Positions 1 to 9,003 are shown, counted from the stretch's first letter. The stretch: 64,000 nucleotides of DNA from Rhodoluna limnophila (GCF_005845365.1 NZ_CP040509.1:248001-312000), one strand, 5' to 3'. Notes: a model not told the origin generated them from the sequence alone. A program made the numbers and translations.

Positions 1-20
1 GATCTTGAAGAAAGAAAATA

Positions 21-1301
21 ATGTCTGAATTTTCAGCGCCAGAACTAATCGTTGCAAAGCGCGATAAGGGTGAACTCTCGACCGAGCAAATCAACTGGTT
101 GATCGCAAATTACACCACCGGAGTTGTGGCTGACGAGCAGATGTCGGCCATGGCGATGGCCATTTTGCTCAACGGCATGAATCGCCGCGAAATCAAAGAC
201 CTTACCCTGGCCATGATTGCCTCGGGGGAGCGTTTGAACTACGCAGACCTCAAAGTGCCAACCTCAGACAAACACTCGACGGGCGGTGTCGGCGACAAAA
301 TTACCTTGCCGCTAGCCCCTTTGGTTGCGGTTTTTGGCGTGGCTGTTCCACAGCTATCGGGTCGAGGTCTGGGCCACACGGGTGGAACCCTAGACAAACT
401 GGAGTCCATTCCTGGTTGGCGTGCGCAAATCTCTAATGAAGAATTTCACCGTCAGCTGGCTGAGGTCGGAGCCGTCATCTGTGCAGCGGGTTCTGGCCTG
501 GCCCCTGCTGACCGCAAGCTCTACTCGCTTCGCGATGTGACCGGAACGGTCGAGGCAATCCCACTGATTGCATCGTCAATCATGTCTAAGAAGATTGCCG
601 AGGGCACCGGCTCGCTAGTACTGGATGTCAAAGTTGGTTCGGGTGCCTTCATGAAAGACATCGACCGCGCTCGCGAGCTGGCCACAGTGATGGTTCAGCT
701 TGGTCAGGATGCTGGAGTCAACACCTCGGCTCTGCTCACCGACATGTCGACTCCTTTGGGGCTCGAAATCGGTAATGCCCTCGAAGTTAAGGAATCACTA
801 GAAGTTCTTGCCGGTGGTGGCCCGGCTGATGTGGTTGAAATCACCGTTGAGCTTGCTCGTGAGATGTTGCGTCTGGCCGGCAAGCCAGACATCGATGTTG
901 AAGCAGCGCTAAAAGATGGCCGTGCCATGGACAAGTGGCGCCAGATGATTTCTGCCCAGGGCGGCGACCCAGATGCTGCGCTGCCAGAGGCGAAAGAACA
1001 CCATGTGATTACCGCACCAGAATCTGGTTACCTAAGCCAGCTAGATGCACTGCAGGTTGGCACTGCCTCTTGGCGCCTCGGCGCCGGGCGCGCCCGCAAA
1101 GAAGACGCAGTGCAGTTTGGCGCCGGCATCACGCTTCACGCCCAGCAGGGCCAGCGCGTTGAGGCCGGTGCTCCGCTGATGACTCTTCACACCGATGAAC
1201 CTGAACGTTTTGAACGTGCGCTCGAAGCGCTAGACGGTTCGTTTAAGATTGAGGCTTCTGCTGCACCACGCAAAATCGTGCTTGAAAAAATCAACGGCTA
1301 A
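21..1301 (+). CDS. deoA: Thymidine (pyrimidine-nucleoside) phosphorylase
   Basis: Cleaves thymidine/deoxyuridine with phosphate to the free base and deoxyribose-1-phosphate in cytosolic pyrimidine salvage. The family signature is present near residues 113-128 (SGRGLGHTGGTLDKLE), preceded by the phosphate-binding KHSTGGVGDK segment near residue 83. The C-terminal part (about 330-426) matches the alpha/beta domain of the family. The length of 426 aa is normal. The ATG follows a purine-rich GAAGAAAGAAAA stretch, and only 20 bases of the window lie upstream, so the operon probably begins outside. add follows 20 bp downstream on the same strand, and the whole run reads as a nucleoside catabolism operon. 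Family call is secure; substrate range (thymidine only or pyrimidines generally) is not resolved from sequence. Confidence 0.96.
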   Translation: MSEFSAPELIVAKRDKGELSTEQINWLIANYTTGVVADEQMSAMAMAILLNGMNRREIKDLTLAMIASGERLNYADLKVPTSDKHSTGGVGDKITLPLAPLVAVFGVAVPQLSGRGLGHTGGTLDKLESIPGWRAQISNEEFHRQLAEVGAVICAAGSGLAPADRKLYSLRDVTGTVEAIPLIASSIMSKKIAEGTGSLVLDVKVGSGAFMKDIDRARELATVMVQLGQDAGVNTSALLTDMSTPLGLEIGNALEVKESLEVLAGGGPADVVEITVELAREMLRLAGKPDIDVEAALKDGRAMDKWRQMISAQGGDPDAALPEAKEHHVITAPESGYLSQLDALQVGTASWRLGAGRARKEDAVQFGAGITLHAQQGQRVEAGAPLMTLHTDEPERFERALEALDGSFKIEASAAPRKIVLEKING

Positions 1302-1321
1302 CGCCAAGAAAGAGAATAAAA

Positions 1322-2419
1322 ATGGCGAAATTCGATATTCAGTCACTGCCGAAGATTTCACTTCACGATCACCTAGATGGCGGTCTGTGCCCACAGAGCA
1401 TCATTGAAATGGCTGCAGAGATCGGTCTGGAACTTCCGGCAAACACCGCCGAAGAACTGCGTGCGTGGTTCGAGAAGTCAGCTGACTCGGGCTCACTGGT
1501 TGAGTACCTAAAGACTTTTGACATCACCACCGCGGTAATGCAGACCCGCGAGCACCTAACCCGTGTGGCCCGTGAGTTTGTGGTTGACCTGGCTAACGAT
1601 GGTGTGATTTACGGTGAGGTTCGTTGGGCACCTGAGCAGCACCTGACCCGAGGTCTGACCCTGGATGAAGCCGTTGAGGCGGTACAGGATGGCCTCGAAG
1701 AAGGCGCTGCAATCATCGAAAAGCAGGGCGGCTACATTCGAACCGGCCAGCTAATCACCGCAATGCGTCACGCAGATCGCGCGCTTGAAATCGCCGAGCT
1801 AGCAGTTCGTCACCGTGATGGTGGTGTGGTCGGCTTCGACATCGCCGGAGCTGAAAAGGGATTCTTGCCAAGCAAGCACAAGGCCGCCTTTGACTACCTG
1901 GCTGGCGAGCTCTTCCCAGTTACCGTTCACGCGGGTGAGGCAGACGGTGTTGAAAGCATCCGCGACGCAATCGTCAGCGGCCGTGCTTTGCGCCTAGGCC
2001 ACGGCGTGCGCCTGATTGAAGACATCATGTTCAGCCGCACTGAAGATGACACCGATGTTGTTGAGCTTGGCCCAGTGGCCGAGTGGGTAAACGACCGCGG
2101 CATTGCCCTTGAAATTTGCCCTTCATCAAACCTGCAGACCGGTGCCATCAGCATGCTGGGTGACAAAATGAGTGACCACCCGTTTGACGTGTTCTACGAC
2201 CTTGGTTTTGCCGTGACCGTCAGCACCGATAACCGCCTAATGAGTGGCACCACACTGACTCGCGAACTAGAGCTTTTGGTCGACACCTTTGGCTACGGAA
2301 TTGAAGACCTAGAGGTATTCATGACCACCGCGGCTGAACACTCATTCCAGCCAATCCACGACCGTGAAGAGCTAATCGAGGTTATCCAAGAGGCTTACGC
2401 GGCGGCAGCTGGGCGCTAA
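1322..2419 (+). CDS. add: Adenosine deaminase
   Basis: Deaminates adenosine and deoxyadenosine to inosine and deoxyinosine, feeding the purine nucleoside phosphorylase encoded nearby. Zinc and catalytic motifs of the amidohydrolase fold are visible: HDHLDG near residue 15, VHAGEADG near 203, GHGVRL near 224 and STDNR near 301. The length of 365 aa is typical of actinobacterial Add. The ATG is 20 bp after the deoA stop with an AAGAAAGAGAA ribosome-binding stretch. It is followed after 2 bp by a PTS IIA gene, so the cluster is probably one transcript. Distinguishing adenosine from adenine deaminase rests on the context with deoA and punA and on overall similarity to Add. Confidence 0.95.
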   Translation: MAKFDIQSLPKISLHDHLDGGLCPQSIIEMAAEIGLELPANTAEELRAWFEKSADSGSLVEYLKTFDITTAVMQTREHLTRVAREFVVDLANDGVIYGEVRWAPEQHLTRGLTLDEAVEAVQDGLEEGAAIIEKQGGYIRTGQLITAMRHADRALEIAELAVRHRDGGVVGFDIAGAEKGFLPSKHKAAFDYLAGELFPVTVHAGEADGVESIRDAIVSGRALRLGHGVRLIEDIMFSRTEDDTDVVELGPVAEWVNDRGIALEICPSSNLQTGAISMLGDKMSDHPFDVFYDLGFAVTVSTDNRLMSGTTLTRELELLVDTFGYGIEDLEVFMTTAAEHSFQPIHDREELIEVIQEAYAAAAGR

Positions 2420-2421
2420 AC

Positions 2422-2868
2422 ATGCGGTTTCCTAACCTGGCAGCGGCCTTCGGTGAGCATGCTGTTCAGGTTGGGGCCATCGCGTTGGATCGTGACCACG
2501 CAATCACGCTGGCCGGCGACCTGCTGGTAGCCAGCGGACGGGTGACCCCACAGTACACGCTTGAAATGGTCGAGGTGGTTGAAACCCACGGACCCTACAT
2601 CGTTATTGCTCCGGGCATTGCTCTCGCGCACTCCAAGCCATCCGACGCCGTGATCGAAACCGGGTTGAGCCTGGTAGTTCTTGCCGAAGCAATCCCATTT
2701 GGAAATGCCGCCAATGATCCGGTGCGATTGGTGATCGGGCTGTGCGCGGTTGACCACGACGGACACCTGGATGTAATGCAGGAGCTGGCAATTGCCCTTT
2801 CAGATGCCGAGTATGTGAATTCTCTGTTAAATGCGGTGGATGCCGAACATCTCCGTAGTTTGTTTTAG
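2422..2868 (+). CDS. PTS EIIA component, ascorbate/mannitol-type (EIIA-2 domain)
   Basis: A single EIIA-2 domain protein of 148 aa that would accept phosphate from HPr and pass it to a IIB partner. The likely phosphorylated histidine is His70 in APGIALAHSKPSD, with a second conserved histidine at 56 in THGPYIV. It starts 2 bp after the add stop codon, so translation is probably coupled to add. The matching IIB gene follows 22 bp downstream, but no IIC permease lies in the window. Actinobacterial nucleoside salvage operons often carry such an EIIA gene. It may serve an unlinked sugar permease or act in regulation; the sequence cannot decide. Confidence 0.85.
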   Translation: MRFPNLAAAFGEHAVQVGAIALDRDHAITLAGDLLVASGRVTPQYTLEMVEVVETHGPYIVIAPGIALAHSKPSDAVIETGLSLVVLAEAIPFGNAANDPVRLVIGLCAVDHDGHLDVMQELAIALSDAEYVNSLLNAVDAEHLRSLF

Positions 2869-2890
2869 CACCGTCTGCGACAATTGAAGC

Positions 2891-3160
2891 ATGAAGATTA
2901 TTGCGGTTTGTGGAATGGGTATCGGCACTTCAGTCTTGCTGAAGATGAACGCCGAGAAGGTTCTGCGCACCATCGGTGTTGAGGCAACGGTTGAGGCCAC
3001 CGATGTAAAAACTGCTCGCGAATCTCGTGATGCTCAAATTATTTTGACCACCGCAGACTTGGCTGAGTCGCTCAAGGGGTTGCCTTCAGAGGTAATCACA
3101 ATCGATCACTTCTTTGACCTTGAGGAAATCACCACAAAGCTTTCCGACTCGCTTCTCTAA
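2891..3160 (+). CDS. PTS EIIB component, ascorbate/galactitol-type
   Basis: A small 89-aa protein with the IIB P-loop beginning at the N-terminus; Cys7 in the VCGMGIGTS segment is the expected phosphorylation site. This type of IIB transfers phosphate from EIIA to a sugar bound by a IIC permease. It lies just downstream of the EIIA gene, and the two probably act as a pair. Its stop codon overlaps, in the opposite orientation, the stop codon of the phosphosugar mutase by 4 bases (3157-3160), so no terminator separates the convergent genes. The membrane IIC subunit is not visible here, and the transported substrate is unknown. Confidence 0.85.
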   Translation: MKIIAVCGMGIGTSVLLKMNAEKVLRTIGVEATVEATDVKTARESRDAQIILTTADLAESLKGLPSEVITIDHFFDLEEITTKLSDSLL

Positions 3161-4797
3161 ACGAGCAAAGCCTTCATCGCAGTATTCAAAGCAGCCAATG
3201 CGGTTTGCGCTTCGAGCTTGGATGAACCGGTGGCCTGAAGGTAGCACTTGAGTTTTGGTTCGGTGCCCGATGGGCGCACAATCACTCTGCGTCCGTCAGC
3301 AAGATCAAATCGCAGACCGTCAGTCGGTCCCAACTCTGGCGAGCCAAGTTTCAAGTCGGTGAATGATGTCGAAACGCCATCGATGTTTTTTGGCGGGTCG
3401 TTGCGCAGTTTGCTCATCAGGTTGGCAATCACCGAAAGGTCATCAACTCGGATTGAAATCTGCCCGGTTGCAAAGTGGCCGTAGAGCCTACCCATTTCAT
3501 CGAGGCGATCTGCAATGGTTTGGCCCTCGTTGGCAAGATCAGCGGCAATCGCTGCAACCATGAGCGCAGCTGAGATTCCGTCTTTATCAGGGGTGCTGGT
3601 TGGGTCGATGCAGTAACCCAGGGCCTCTTCGAAACCAAAGATTAGGTTTGGCACTTTTGAGATCCACTTGAAGCCGGTCAGGGTTTCGCGGTAACCCAGC
3701 TTGAACTTATCAGCAACCTTAGCGAGGGCGCTGCTTGAAACAATCGAGCAGGCGAGGTTGCCAGAAATTCCAGAATCCACGGCACGCTTGGCTACTTCGT
3801 GACCAAGCAACAGACCCAGTTCATCGCCAGTTAGCCTGCGCCATCCTTCGGCTGCGTTGGCATCCGGAATTCCAATTGCCAAACGGTCAGCATCTGGGTC
3901 GTTAGCCAAAATCAGGTCAGCTTCAACGCTGCGTGCTAGGGCAAAACTCAGATCCATCGCGCCCGGTTCTTCTGGGTTCGGAAACGCCACGGTAGGAAAC
4001 AATCCATCGGGTAGCAGCTGTGCGTCGACCGTCGCAGGTCGGGCCAAACCGGCCTTGGCAAATAGCTTCTCAACTACGTGCCAGCCAACGCCGTGCATGG
4101 CTGTGTAGACAATCTTCACGTCATTGCCGTTGGCAATCGGCCCAGTAAGGTTTCTGGTTCTGTCGATGTACAGGTCGCGAATCTCATCGCCGATGATTCG
4201 GTAGTTGTCAGATTTTGGAATCTCGTCGAAAGTTTGCCCTGCGGCCACGGCGTGAATCTTTAAACTGATTTCTTTGTCTGCCGGAGAGGTTATCTGCGAA
4301 CCACCATTGGCGCCGCCGAGATAAACCTTGTATCCGTTGTCTCTAGGTGGATTGTGAGACGCAGTCACCATAATCGCGGCCGATGTCCCAAGGTGCTTTC
4401 CGGCAAATGCCAAAACTGGGGTGGGTACGACAGAGTCAAAGAGGCTGGTCTCAATGCCGGCCGCGGCAAAAATTTCGGCTGAATCTCGAGCAAAAATATC
4501 GCTGTTAATTCGGCCATCAAAACCAATTACCACCGATGCACCCTGCGGAAACTGCTCCAGCACGTAGTCGCGAATACCGGCTGCGGCCTGGGCTACCAAA
4601 ACTCGGTTCATTCGGTTTGGTCCGGCGCCAAGTTCACCGCGTAGGCCGGCGGTGCCGAACTCCAGGCGAGATCCCATTCGGGACTGCAAAGCATCGATGT
4701 TCCGGGCCTGAATCAGCCCAATCAGCTCAGTGCGAGTCTCACTATCAGGGTCTTGGTCGGCCCAAGCCTGCGCCGCGGCAATCAGTTGCTCAGTCAT
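3157..4797 (-). CDS. pmmB: Phosphohexomutase-family phosphosugar mutase (PmmB-like; possible phosphopentomutase)
   Basis: A 546-aa alpha-D-phosphohexomutase. The phosphoserine loop TASHNPPRDNG places the catalytic serine near residue 147, the metal-binding loop is NDPDADR, the sugar-specificity loop is GFEEALGY, and the phosphate-binding loop near the C-terminus is RPSGTEPK. The long length and these loops match the PmmB/phosphoglucomutase-type subgroup. It starts 2 bp after the punA stop, so the two are one operon. Because DeoA and PunA both release (deoxy)ribose-1-phosphate and no deoB-type phosphopentomutase is seen, conversion of pentose-1-phosphate to pentose-5-phosphate is a plausible role. 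That role is inference from context; phosphoglucomutase or phosphomannomutase activity is equally compatible with the motifs. Confidence 0.9.
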   Translation of the reverse strand: MTEQLIAAAQAWADQDPDSETRTELIGLIQARNIDALQSRMGSRLEFGTAGLRGELGAGPNRMNRVLVAQAAAGIRDYVLEQFPQGASVVIGFDGRINSDIFARDSAEIFAAAGIETSLFDSVVPTPVLAFAGKHLGTSAAIMVTASHNPPRDNGYKVYLGGANGGSQITSPADKEISLKIHAVAAGQTFDEIPKSDNYRIIGDEIRDLYIDRTRNLTGPIANGNDVKIVYTAMHGVGWHVVEKLFAKAGLARPATVDAQLLPDGLFPTVAFPNPEEPGAMDLSFALARSVEADLILANDPDADRLAIGIPDANAAEGWRRLTGDELGLLLGHEVAKRAVDSGISGNLACSIVSSSALAKVADKFKLGYRETLTGFKWISKVPNLIFGFEEALGYCIDPTSTPDKDGISAALMVAAIAADLANEGQTIADRLDEMGRLYGHFATGQISIRVDDLSVIANLMSKLRNDPPKNIDGVSTSFTDLKLGSPELGPTDGLRFDLADGRRVIVRPSGTEPKLKCYLQATGSSKLEAQTALAALNTAMKALLV

Positions 4798-4799
4798 GA

Positions 4800-5621
4800 C
4801 TAGAGTTTGGCAATAATTTCGGCAAGGAGGGCGCTGATGCGAACCTCTGCGTCTTTGCCCGCCTGCAAAACTTCGGCGTGGCTTAGCGGTTCTTTTTGGA
4901 TTCCGGCAGCCAGGTTGGTGATTAGGGATAGTCCCAGAATTTCCATGCCGGCTTCGCGTGCCGCAATTGCCTCGAGCGTGGTCGACATGCCCACGATGTG
5001 ACCACCGATCGCCTTGGCCATTTGAACTTCGGCTGGGGTCTCGTAGTGTGGTCCGCGGAACTGGCAGTAAACGCCTTCGTCGAGCGTTGCGTCTACGGTG
5101 CGGGCCACATCTCTGAGTCGCTTTGAGTAGAGATCAGTCAGGTCAACAAACTTTGCGCCCTCTAGCGGGCTGGTGGCAGTGAGGTTGATGTGGTCGCTGA
5201 TCAGCACCGGGGTGCCAGGCTTCCAGGTTTCTTTGATGCCTCCGGCTCCGTTGGTCAAAATCATGGTCTTGACTCCGGCGGCAGCCGCTGTGCGGGTGCC
5301 GTGGGCAACGCGGCGAACACCGTGACCTTCGTAGTAGTGGGTGCGAGCACCAAGAACCAGCGCGTGCTTACCGCTCGGCAGTTTGATTGAACGCAAAGTA
5401 GCAACGTGGCCCTGGACGGCTGGTGCCGAGAAACCGATTACCTGGGTGGCGTCAATTGTGGCTACGGTCTCACCGATTAGGTCTGCAGCCTTGGCCCAGC
5501 CTGATCCGAGGGTGAGTGCAATGTCGTGCTGGGCAACTCCGGTGAGCTGAGCAATGGTCTCGGCTGCCTGGGCAGCAATGTCAAACGGATTCGTCGCTGA
5601 ATCATCTAGTGGGTTGTTCAT
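4800..5621 (-). CDS. punA: Purine nucleoside phosphorylase
   Basis: Phosphorolyses inosine and guanosine (and deoxy forms) to base plus pentose-1-phosphate. The 273-aa protein belongs to the trimeric PNP class: glycine-rich LTLGSGWAK near residue 41, HYYEGHGVRR near 92, the TNGAGGI segment, CQFRGPHYETPAE near 186 and GMSTTLEAIAA near 210. Its products are the substrates proposed for the adjacent mutase, and Add supplies inosine, so this block is a coherent purine salvage route. The ATG start lies only 30 bp from the divergent GTG start of the next gene, leaving very little room for two promoters. Confidence 0.95.
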   Translation of the reverse strand: MNNPLDDSATNPFDIAAQAAETIAQLTGVAQHDIALTLGSGWAKAADLIGETVATIDATQVIGFSAPAVQGHVATLRSIKLPSGKHALVLGARTHYYEGHGVRRVAHGTRTAAAAGVKTMILTNGAGGIKETWKPGTPVLISDHINLTATSPLEGAKFVDLTDLYSKRLRDVARTVDATLDEGVYCQFRGPHYETPAEVQMAKAIGGHIVGMSTTLEAIAAREAGMEILGLSLITNLAAGIQKEPLSHAEVLQAGKDAEVRISALLAEIIAKL

Positions 5622-5651
5622 CCTTCGAGTTTACGGTGGCAGAATTGAAGG

Positions 5652-7070
5652 GTGAGTACTGTCGAAAAAAAGAAACACCATATTGTCATCATCGGTGGAG
5701 GGCCTGGCGGCTACGAAGCAGCCCTAGCCGGTGTGCAACTCGGCGCAGAGGTAACTCTGATTGAGCGCAATGGTGTTGGTGGAGCAGCGGTTCTTACTGA
5801 CGTCGTGCCTTCTAAAACCCTCATCGCCACTGCTGAAGCAGCCCAGCGTGTGGCTCACGCCACCACCTTGGGGGTTAAGTTTTCTTTTGCCGGTCAGGTA
5901 ATCAAGCCAAAGCTCGAGATTGACCTTGCCATCGTCAACCAGCGCCTACTAGACCTTGCCGAAAACCAATCCTCAGACATGCTCGAGACCCTGCTTCAGG
6001 CCGGTGTCCGTGTGATCCGCGGGTCCGCTCGCTTGGATGGAAACCACCACGTAATTGTCGACGCCATCGAAGACAACAAACCGGAGCGTCTTGAGGCCAA
6101 GACCATCATTGTTGCCGTTGGCGCCCACCCAAGACAGTTGCCAGACGCCAAGCCAGACGGCGACCGCATTTTTACTTGGACTCAGCTTTACAACCTGACC
6201 GAATTGCCAGAGCACATGATTGTGGTTGGTTCGGGTGTAACCGGTGCTGAGTTTGCCTCTGCCTACAACGCTCTAGGCTCTGAGGTCACTTTGATTTCAA
6301 GCCGCGATAAAGTTTTGCCTGGCAAAGATGATGATGCAGCCGACCTACTCGAGCACGTATTCCGCCGCAACGGCATCAACATTTTCAACAACACCCGTGC
6401 CGACAAAGTCGTGAACACCGGCAGCGGGGTAGAGGTAACCCTTGCTGACGGCAAGGTAATCAAGGGCAGCCATTGCTTGATGGCTGTTGGTTCGATTCCA
6501 AACACTCAGGGGCTTGGTCTCGAAGAAGCCGGAGTTGTGCTGACTCCATCGGGTCACGTTGAAGTAAACAAGGTTGCCCGCACCTCACGTGCCAACGTTT
6601 ATGCAGTCGGCGACTGCACCACTTTCTTACCACTAGCTTCGGTCAGTGCCATGCAGGGTCGAACCGCAGTGTTCCACACCATGGGTGACGTCTCTGCCCC
6701 AACCGAGCTGCGCAATGTAGCCTCAAACGTTTTCACCGCTCCTGAGATTGCCTCGGTTGGCTGGAGCGAGCAGGAGCTTCGCGAGGGCAAAGTATCTGGT
6801 TTCGTCGAGAAGATTCAACTCAACTCAAACCCACGGGCCAAGATGCAGGGCATTGAGGACGGCTTTATCAAGCTGATCTGTTCGACCGGTGGAACCGTCA
6901 TCGGTGGCGTGGTAATTGCCCCTCGAGCATCAGACCTTATCTACTCAATTGCGGTGGCAATCGAGAACCGCTTGACCGTAGATGAACTGGCACGAACCTT
7001 TACCGTGTATCCATCACTGTCAGGTTCAATCAGCGATGCCGCTCGTGCCCTGCACATGCCAAACGTGTAG
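5652..7070 (+). CDS. lpdA: LpdA-type flavoprotein NAD(P)H:quinone oxidoreductase (disulfide-less)
   Basis: A 472-aa protein of the pyridine nucleotide-disulfide oxidoreductase fold: FAD-binding IIGGGPGGYEAAL near residue 13, NAD-binding VVGSGVTGAEFAS near 192, the second FAD motif NVYAVGDCT near 316, and a C-terminal dimerisation domain. The position where dihydrolipoamide dehydrogenases carry the redox CxxxxC reads GGAAVLTDVVPSKTLI, so both catalytic cysteines are missing. This is the pattern of mycobacterial LpdA (Rv3303c), an NAD(P)H quinone reductase, and not of an E3 subunit. No E1 or E2 genes are nearby. The start is GTG, 30 bp from divergent punA. A strong bidirectional terminator follows. 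Confidence 0.88.
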   Translation: MSTVEKKKHHIVIIGGGPGGYEAALAGVQLGAEVTLIERNGVGGAAVLTDVVPSKTLIATAEAAQRVAHATTLGVKFSFAGQVIKPKLEIDLAIVNQRLLDLAENQSSDMLETLLQAGVRVIRGSARLDGNHHVIVDAIEDNKPERLEAKTIIVAVGAHPRQLPDAKPDGDRIFTWTQLYNLTELPEHMIVVGSGVTGAEFASAYNALGSEVTLISSRDKVLPGKDDDAADLLEHVFRRNGINIFNNTRADKVVNTGSGVEVTLADGKVIKGSHCLMAVGSIPNTQGLGLEEAGVVLTPSGHVEVNKVARTSRANVYAVGDCTTFLPLASVSAMQGRTAVFHTMGDVSAPTELRNVASNVFTAPEIASVGWSEQELREGKVSGFVEKIQLNSNPRAKMQGIEDGFIKLICSTGGTVIGGVVIAPRASDLIYSIAVAIENRLTVDELARTFTVYPSLSGSISDAARALHMPNV

Positions 7071-7088
7071 GTAAAAATTTAGCTAAGC

Positions 7089-7125
7089 AAAAGAGGGGCC
7101 CCACAGACGCGGGACCCCTCTTTTT
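7089..7125. terminator. Bidirectional intrinsic terminator between lpdA and accA
   Basis: A GC-rich inverted repeat, AAAAGAGGGGxCCC against GGGxCCCCTCTTTTT, with an 8-9 base loop. It is flanked by A-rich and T-rich runs on the two sides, so it can end transcription from either strand. It sits in the 65-bp gap between convergent lpdA and accA. Confidence 0.85.
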
Positions 7126-7135
7126 CTTTAAGAAA

Positions 7136-8938
7136 TTAGTCTTCGAACTCCAGCAGCACGGTTCCGGCCGGAACAGTCGTGCCAACCACAGCAGAGATTG
7201 ACTTGATGACGCCGGTTTTGTGCGCGTTCATCGGCTGTTCCATCTTCATGGCTTCAAGCACGACAACTAGGTCACCTTCGTTTACGGTGTCTCCGACTGC
7301 AACAGCAATCTTGACTACGGTTGACTGCATCGGCGCCTTGAGGGCATTGCCCGAAGCGCCACCGCTACCCGCACTGGCTGATCCGTGGCTCTTGCGCTTT
7401 GGTGCAGCTCCGGCGATTGCCGGTCCAGCAACTCCGGCACCGGCAGCTAGCAGGCGCTTCGGCAGTGAAACCTCGATGCGCTTGCCGTCAACCTCAACCA
7501 CAACGTTGTTACGTTCTGCAATTTCACCGGTAGGTTCAGCCACGCCAGTCCAAGCAGGAATGTCGTTTACCCACTCGGTCTCAATCCAGCGGGTGTAGAT
7601 TCCAAATTTGTTTGCCTGCTCGTCACCGATAAAGGCTGGGTCATTCACAATCTTGCGGTGGAACGGAAGCACGGTCGGAAGACCAGCGACTTCCATCTCG
7701 GCAAGTGCGCGGCGTGAGCGCGCTAGGGCCTCTTTGCGAGTTGCGCCGGTCACGATTAGCTTTGCCACCATCGAGTCGAATGAACCTGAGATCTCGTCAC
7801 CGGCACCAACGCCGGTGTCAACGCGCACACCAGGGCCAGAAGGCGCCTTGAAGACATGGACTGGGCCAGGTGCCGGCATAAAGTTGCGGCCGGCGTCTTC
7901 ACCGTTGATGCGGAACTCGAATGAGTGTCCCTTGACCACTGGGTCGGCGTAGTCAAGCACGCCACCCTCGGCCAGGCGGAACTGCTCGCGCACTAGGTCA
8001 AGGCCGGTTACCTCTTCTGAAACCGGGTGCTCAACCTGAAGGCGGGTGTTGACCTCGAGGAATGAGATGGTGCCGTCCTGAGCGACCAAGAACTCACAGG
8101 TACCGGCGCCCTGGTAGCCAACCTCTTTCAAGATTGCCTTTGATGATTCGTAAAGTCGGCGGTTCTGCTCTTCGGTCAAGAATGGCGCCGGAGCCTCTTC
8201 GACCAGCTTCTGGTGGCGGCGCTGTAGTGAGCAGTCGCGGGTAGAGACCACAACCACATTTCCGTAGGCGTCAGCCAAGCACTGAGTTTCAACGTGGCGT
8301 GGCTTCTCGAGGTACTTCTCAACAAAGCACTCGCCGCGGCCAAAGGCTGCAATTGCCTCTCGGGTGGCCGACTCAAATAGCTCAGCAACTTCCTCGGTCT
8401 TATAAGCAACCTTGATGCCTCGGCCCCCGCCACCGAATGCCGCTTTGATGGCAACCGGTAGGCCGTGCTGGGCAACAAATTCAAGAACTTCTTCGGCGCC
8501 CGATACTGGGTCAAGGGTTCCCGGTGCCAGCGGGGCACCGGCTTTTTCAGCAACGTGGCGGGCTGAAACCTTGTCACCAAGTTGCTCAATCGCACGAGGT
8601 GATGGTCCAATCCAAATAATCCCAGCATCGATAACGGCCTGCGCAAATGCAGCGTTCTCGGCAAGGAATCCGTAACCAGGGTGAACCGCATCGGCACCGG
8701 ACTTCTTGGCAATTGCCAGAATCTTCTCAATCACCAGGTAGGTCTCAGGGCCAGTGGTGCCGTGCAGGGCATAGGCCTCATCGGCAAGCTTCACGTGCAT
8801 GGCATCGCGGTCTTGGTCTGCGTAGACAGCAACCGACAGAATGCCGGCATCCTTAGCCGCACGCGCAATGCGCACAGCAATCTCGCCGCGGTTAGCGATC
8901 AGGACCTTGGTGATTTTCTTCTGAGTCGATGAAGTCAT
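7136..8938 (-). CDS. accA: Acetyl/propionyl-CoA carboxylase alpha subunit (biotin carboxylase plus BCCP)
   Basis: A fused biotin carboxylase and biotin carrier protein of 600 aa. It begins with the biotin carboxylase N-domain ([16 protein letters not shown]), followed by the ATP-grasp glycine-rich loop [12 protein letters not shown] and the [18 protein letters not shown] segment. The C-terminal biotinyl domain has the lysine acceptor K565 in EAMKMEQP. It works with AccD and AccE, encoded 5 kb away, to make malonyl- or methylmalonyl-CoA, and BirA, also nearby, attaches biotin. I chose the ATG at 8938 because it follows TTGGGG and gives the usual N-terminus; a TTG at 8959 is possible. maf lies 65 bp upstream on the same strand. 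Confidence 0.95.
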   Translation of the reverse strand: MTSSTQKKITKVLIANRGEIAVRIARAAKDAGILSVAVYADQDRDAMHVKLADEAYALHGTTGPETYLVIEKILAIAKKSGADAVHPGYGFLAENAAFAQAVIDAGIIWIGPSPRAIEQLGDKVSARHVAEKAGAPLAPGTLDPVSGAEEVLEFVAQHGLPVAIKAAFGGGGRGIKVAYKTEEVAELFESATREAIAAFGRGECFVEKYLEKPRHVETQCLADAYGNVVVVSTRDCSLQRRHQKLVEEAPAPFLTEEQNRRLYESSKAILKEVGYQGAGTCEFLVAQDGTISFLEVNTRLQVEHPVSEEVTGLDLVREQFRLAEGGVLDYADPVVKGHSFEFRINGEDAGRNFMPAPGPVHVFKAPSGPGVRVDTGVGAGDEISGSFDSMVAKLIVTGATRKEALARSRRALAEMEVAGLPTVLPFHRKIVNDPAFIGDEQANKFGIYTRWIETEWVNDIPAWTGVAEPTGEIAERNNVVVEVDGKRIEVSLPKRLLAAGAGVAGPAIAGAAPKRKSHGSASAGSGGASGNALKAPMQSTVVKIAVAVGDTVNEGDLVVVLEAMKMEQPMNAHKTGVIKSISAVVGTTVPAGTVLLEFED

Positions 8939-9003
8939 AATCCCCAAGCCTATTGGCAATAATGCCCAAATTATTGGCAGTGAATCACAAAAAAATCACA
9001 AAA
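8939..9003 (-). promoter_or_regulatory. Probable promoter/operator region for accA
   Basis: This 65-bp gap between maf and accA holds two direct copies of TATTGGCA(A/G)T about 25 bp apart. On the coding (minus) strand there are two copies of TTGTGATT, and the second TTGTGA could serve as a -35. No perfect -10 hexamer is obvious. The repeats suggest a regulator site in front of the carboxylase gene, but function is inference. Confidence 0.35.

Noticed and set aside
2416-2766. Minus-strand frame opposite the PTS IIA gene
   Set aside because: It mirrors a well-supported EIIA gene and has no family features.
5652-7070. Call as dihydrolipoamide dehydrogenase (E3)
   Set aside because: The active-site cysteines are missing and no 2-oxoacid dehydrogenase genes are nearby.
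8176-8730. 184-codon open frame on the minus strand inside accA
   Set aside because: It is in a different frame of a strongly supported biotin carboxylase and has no recognisable domain.
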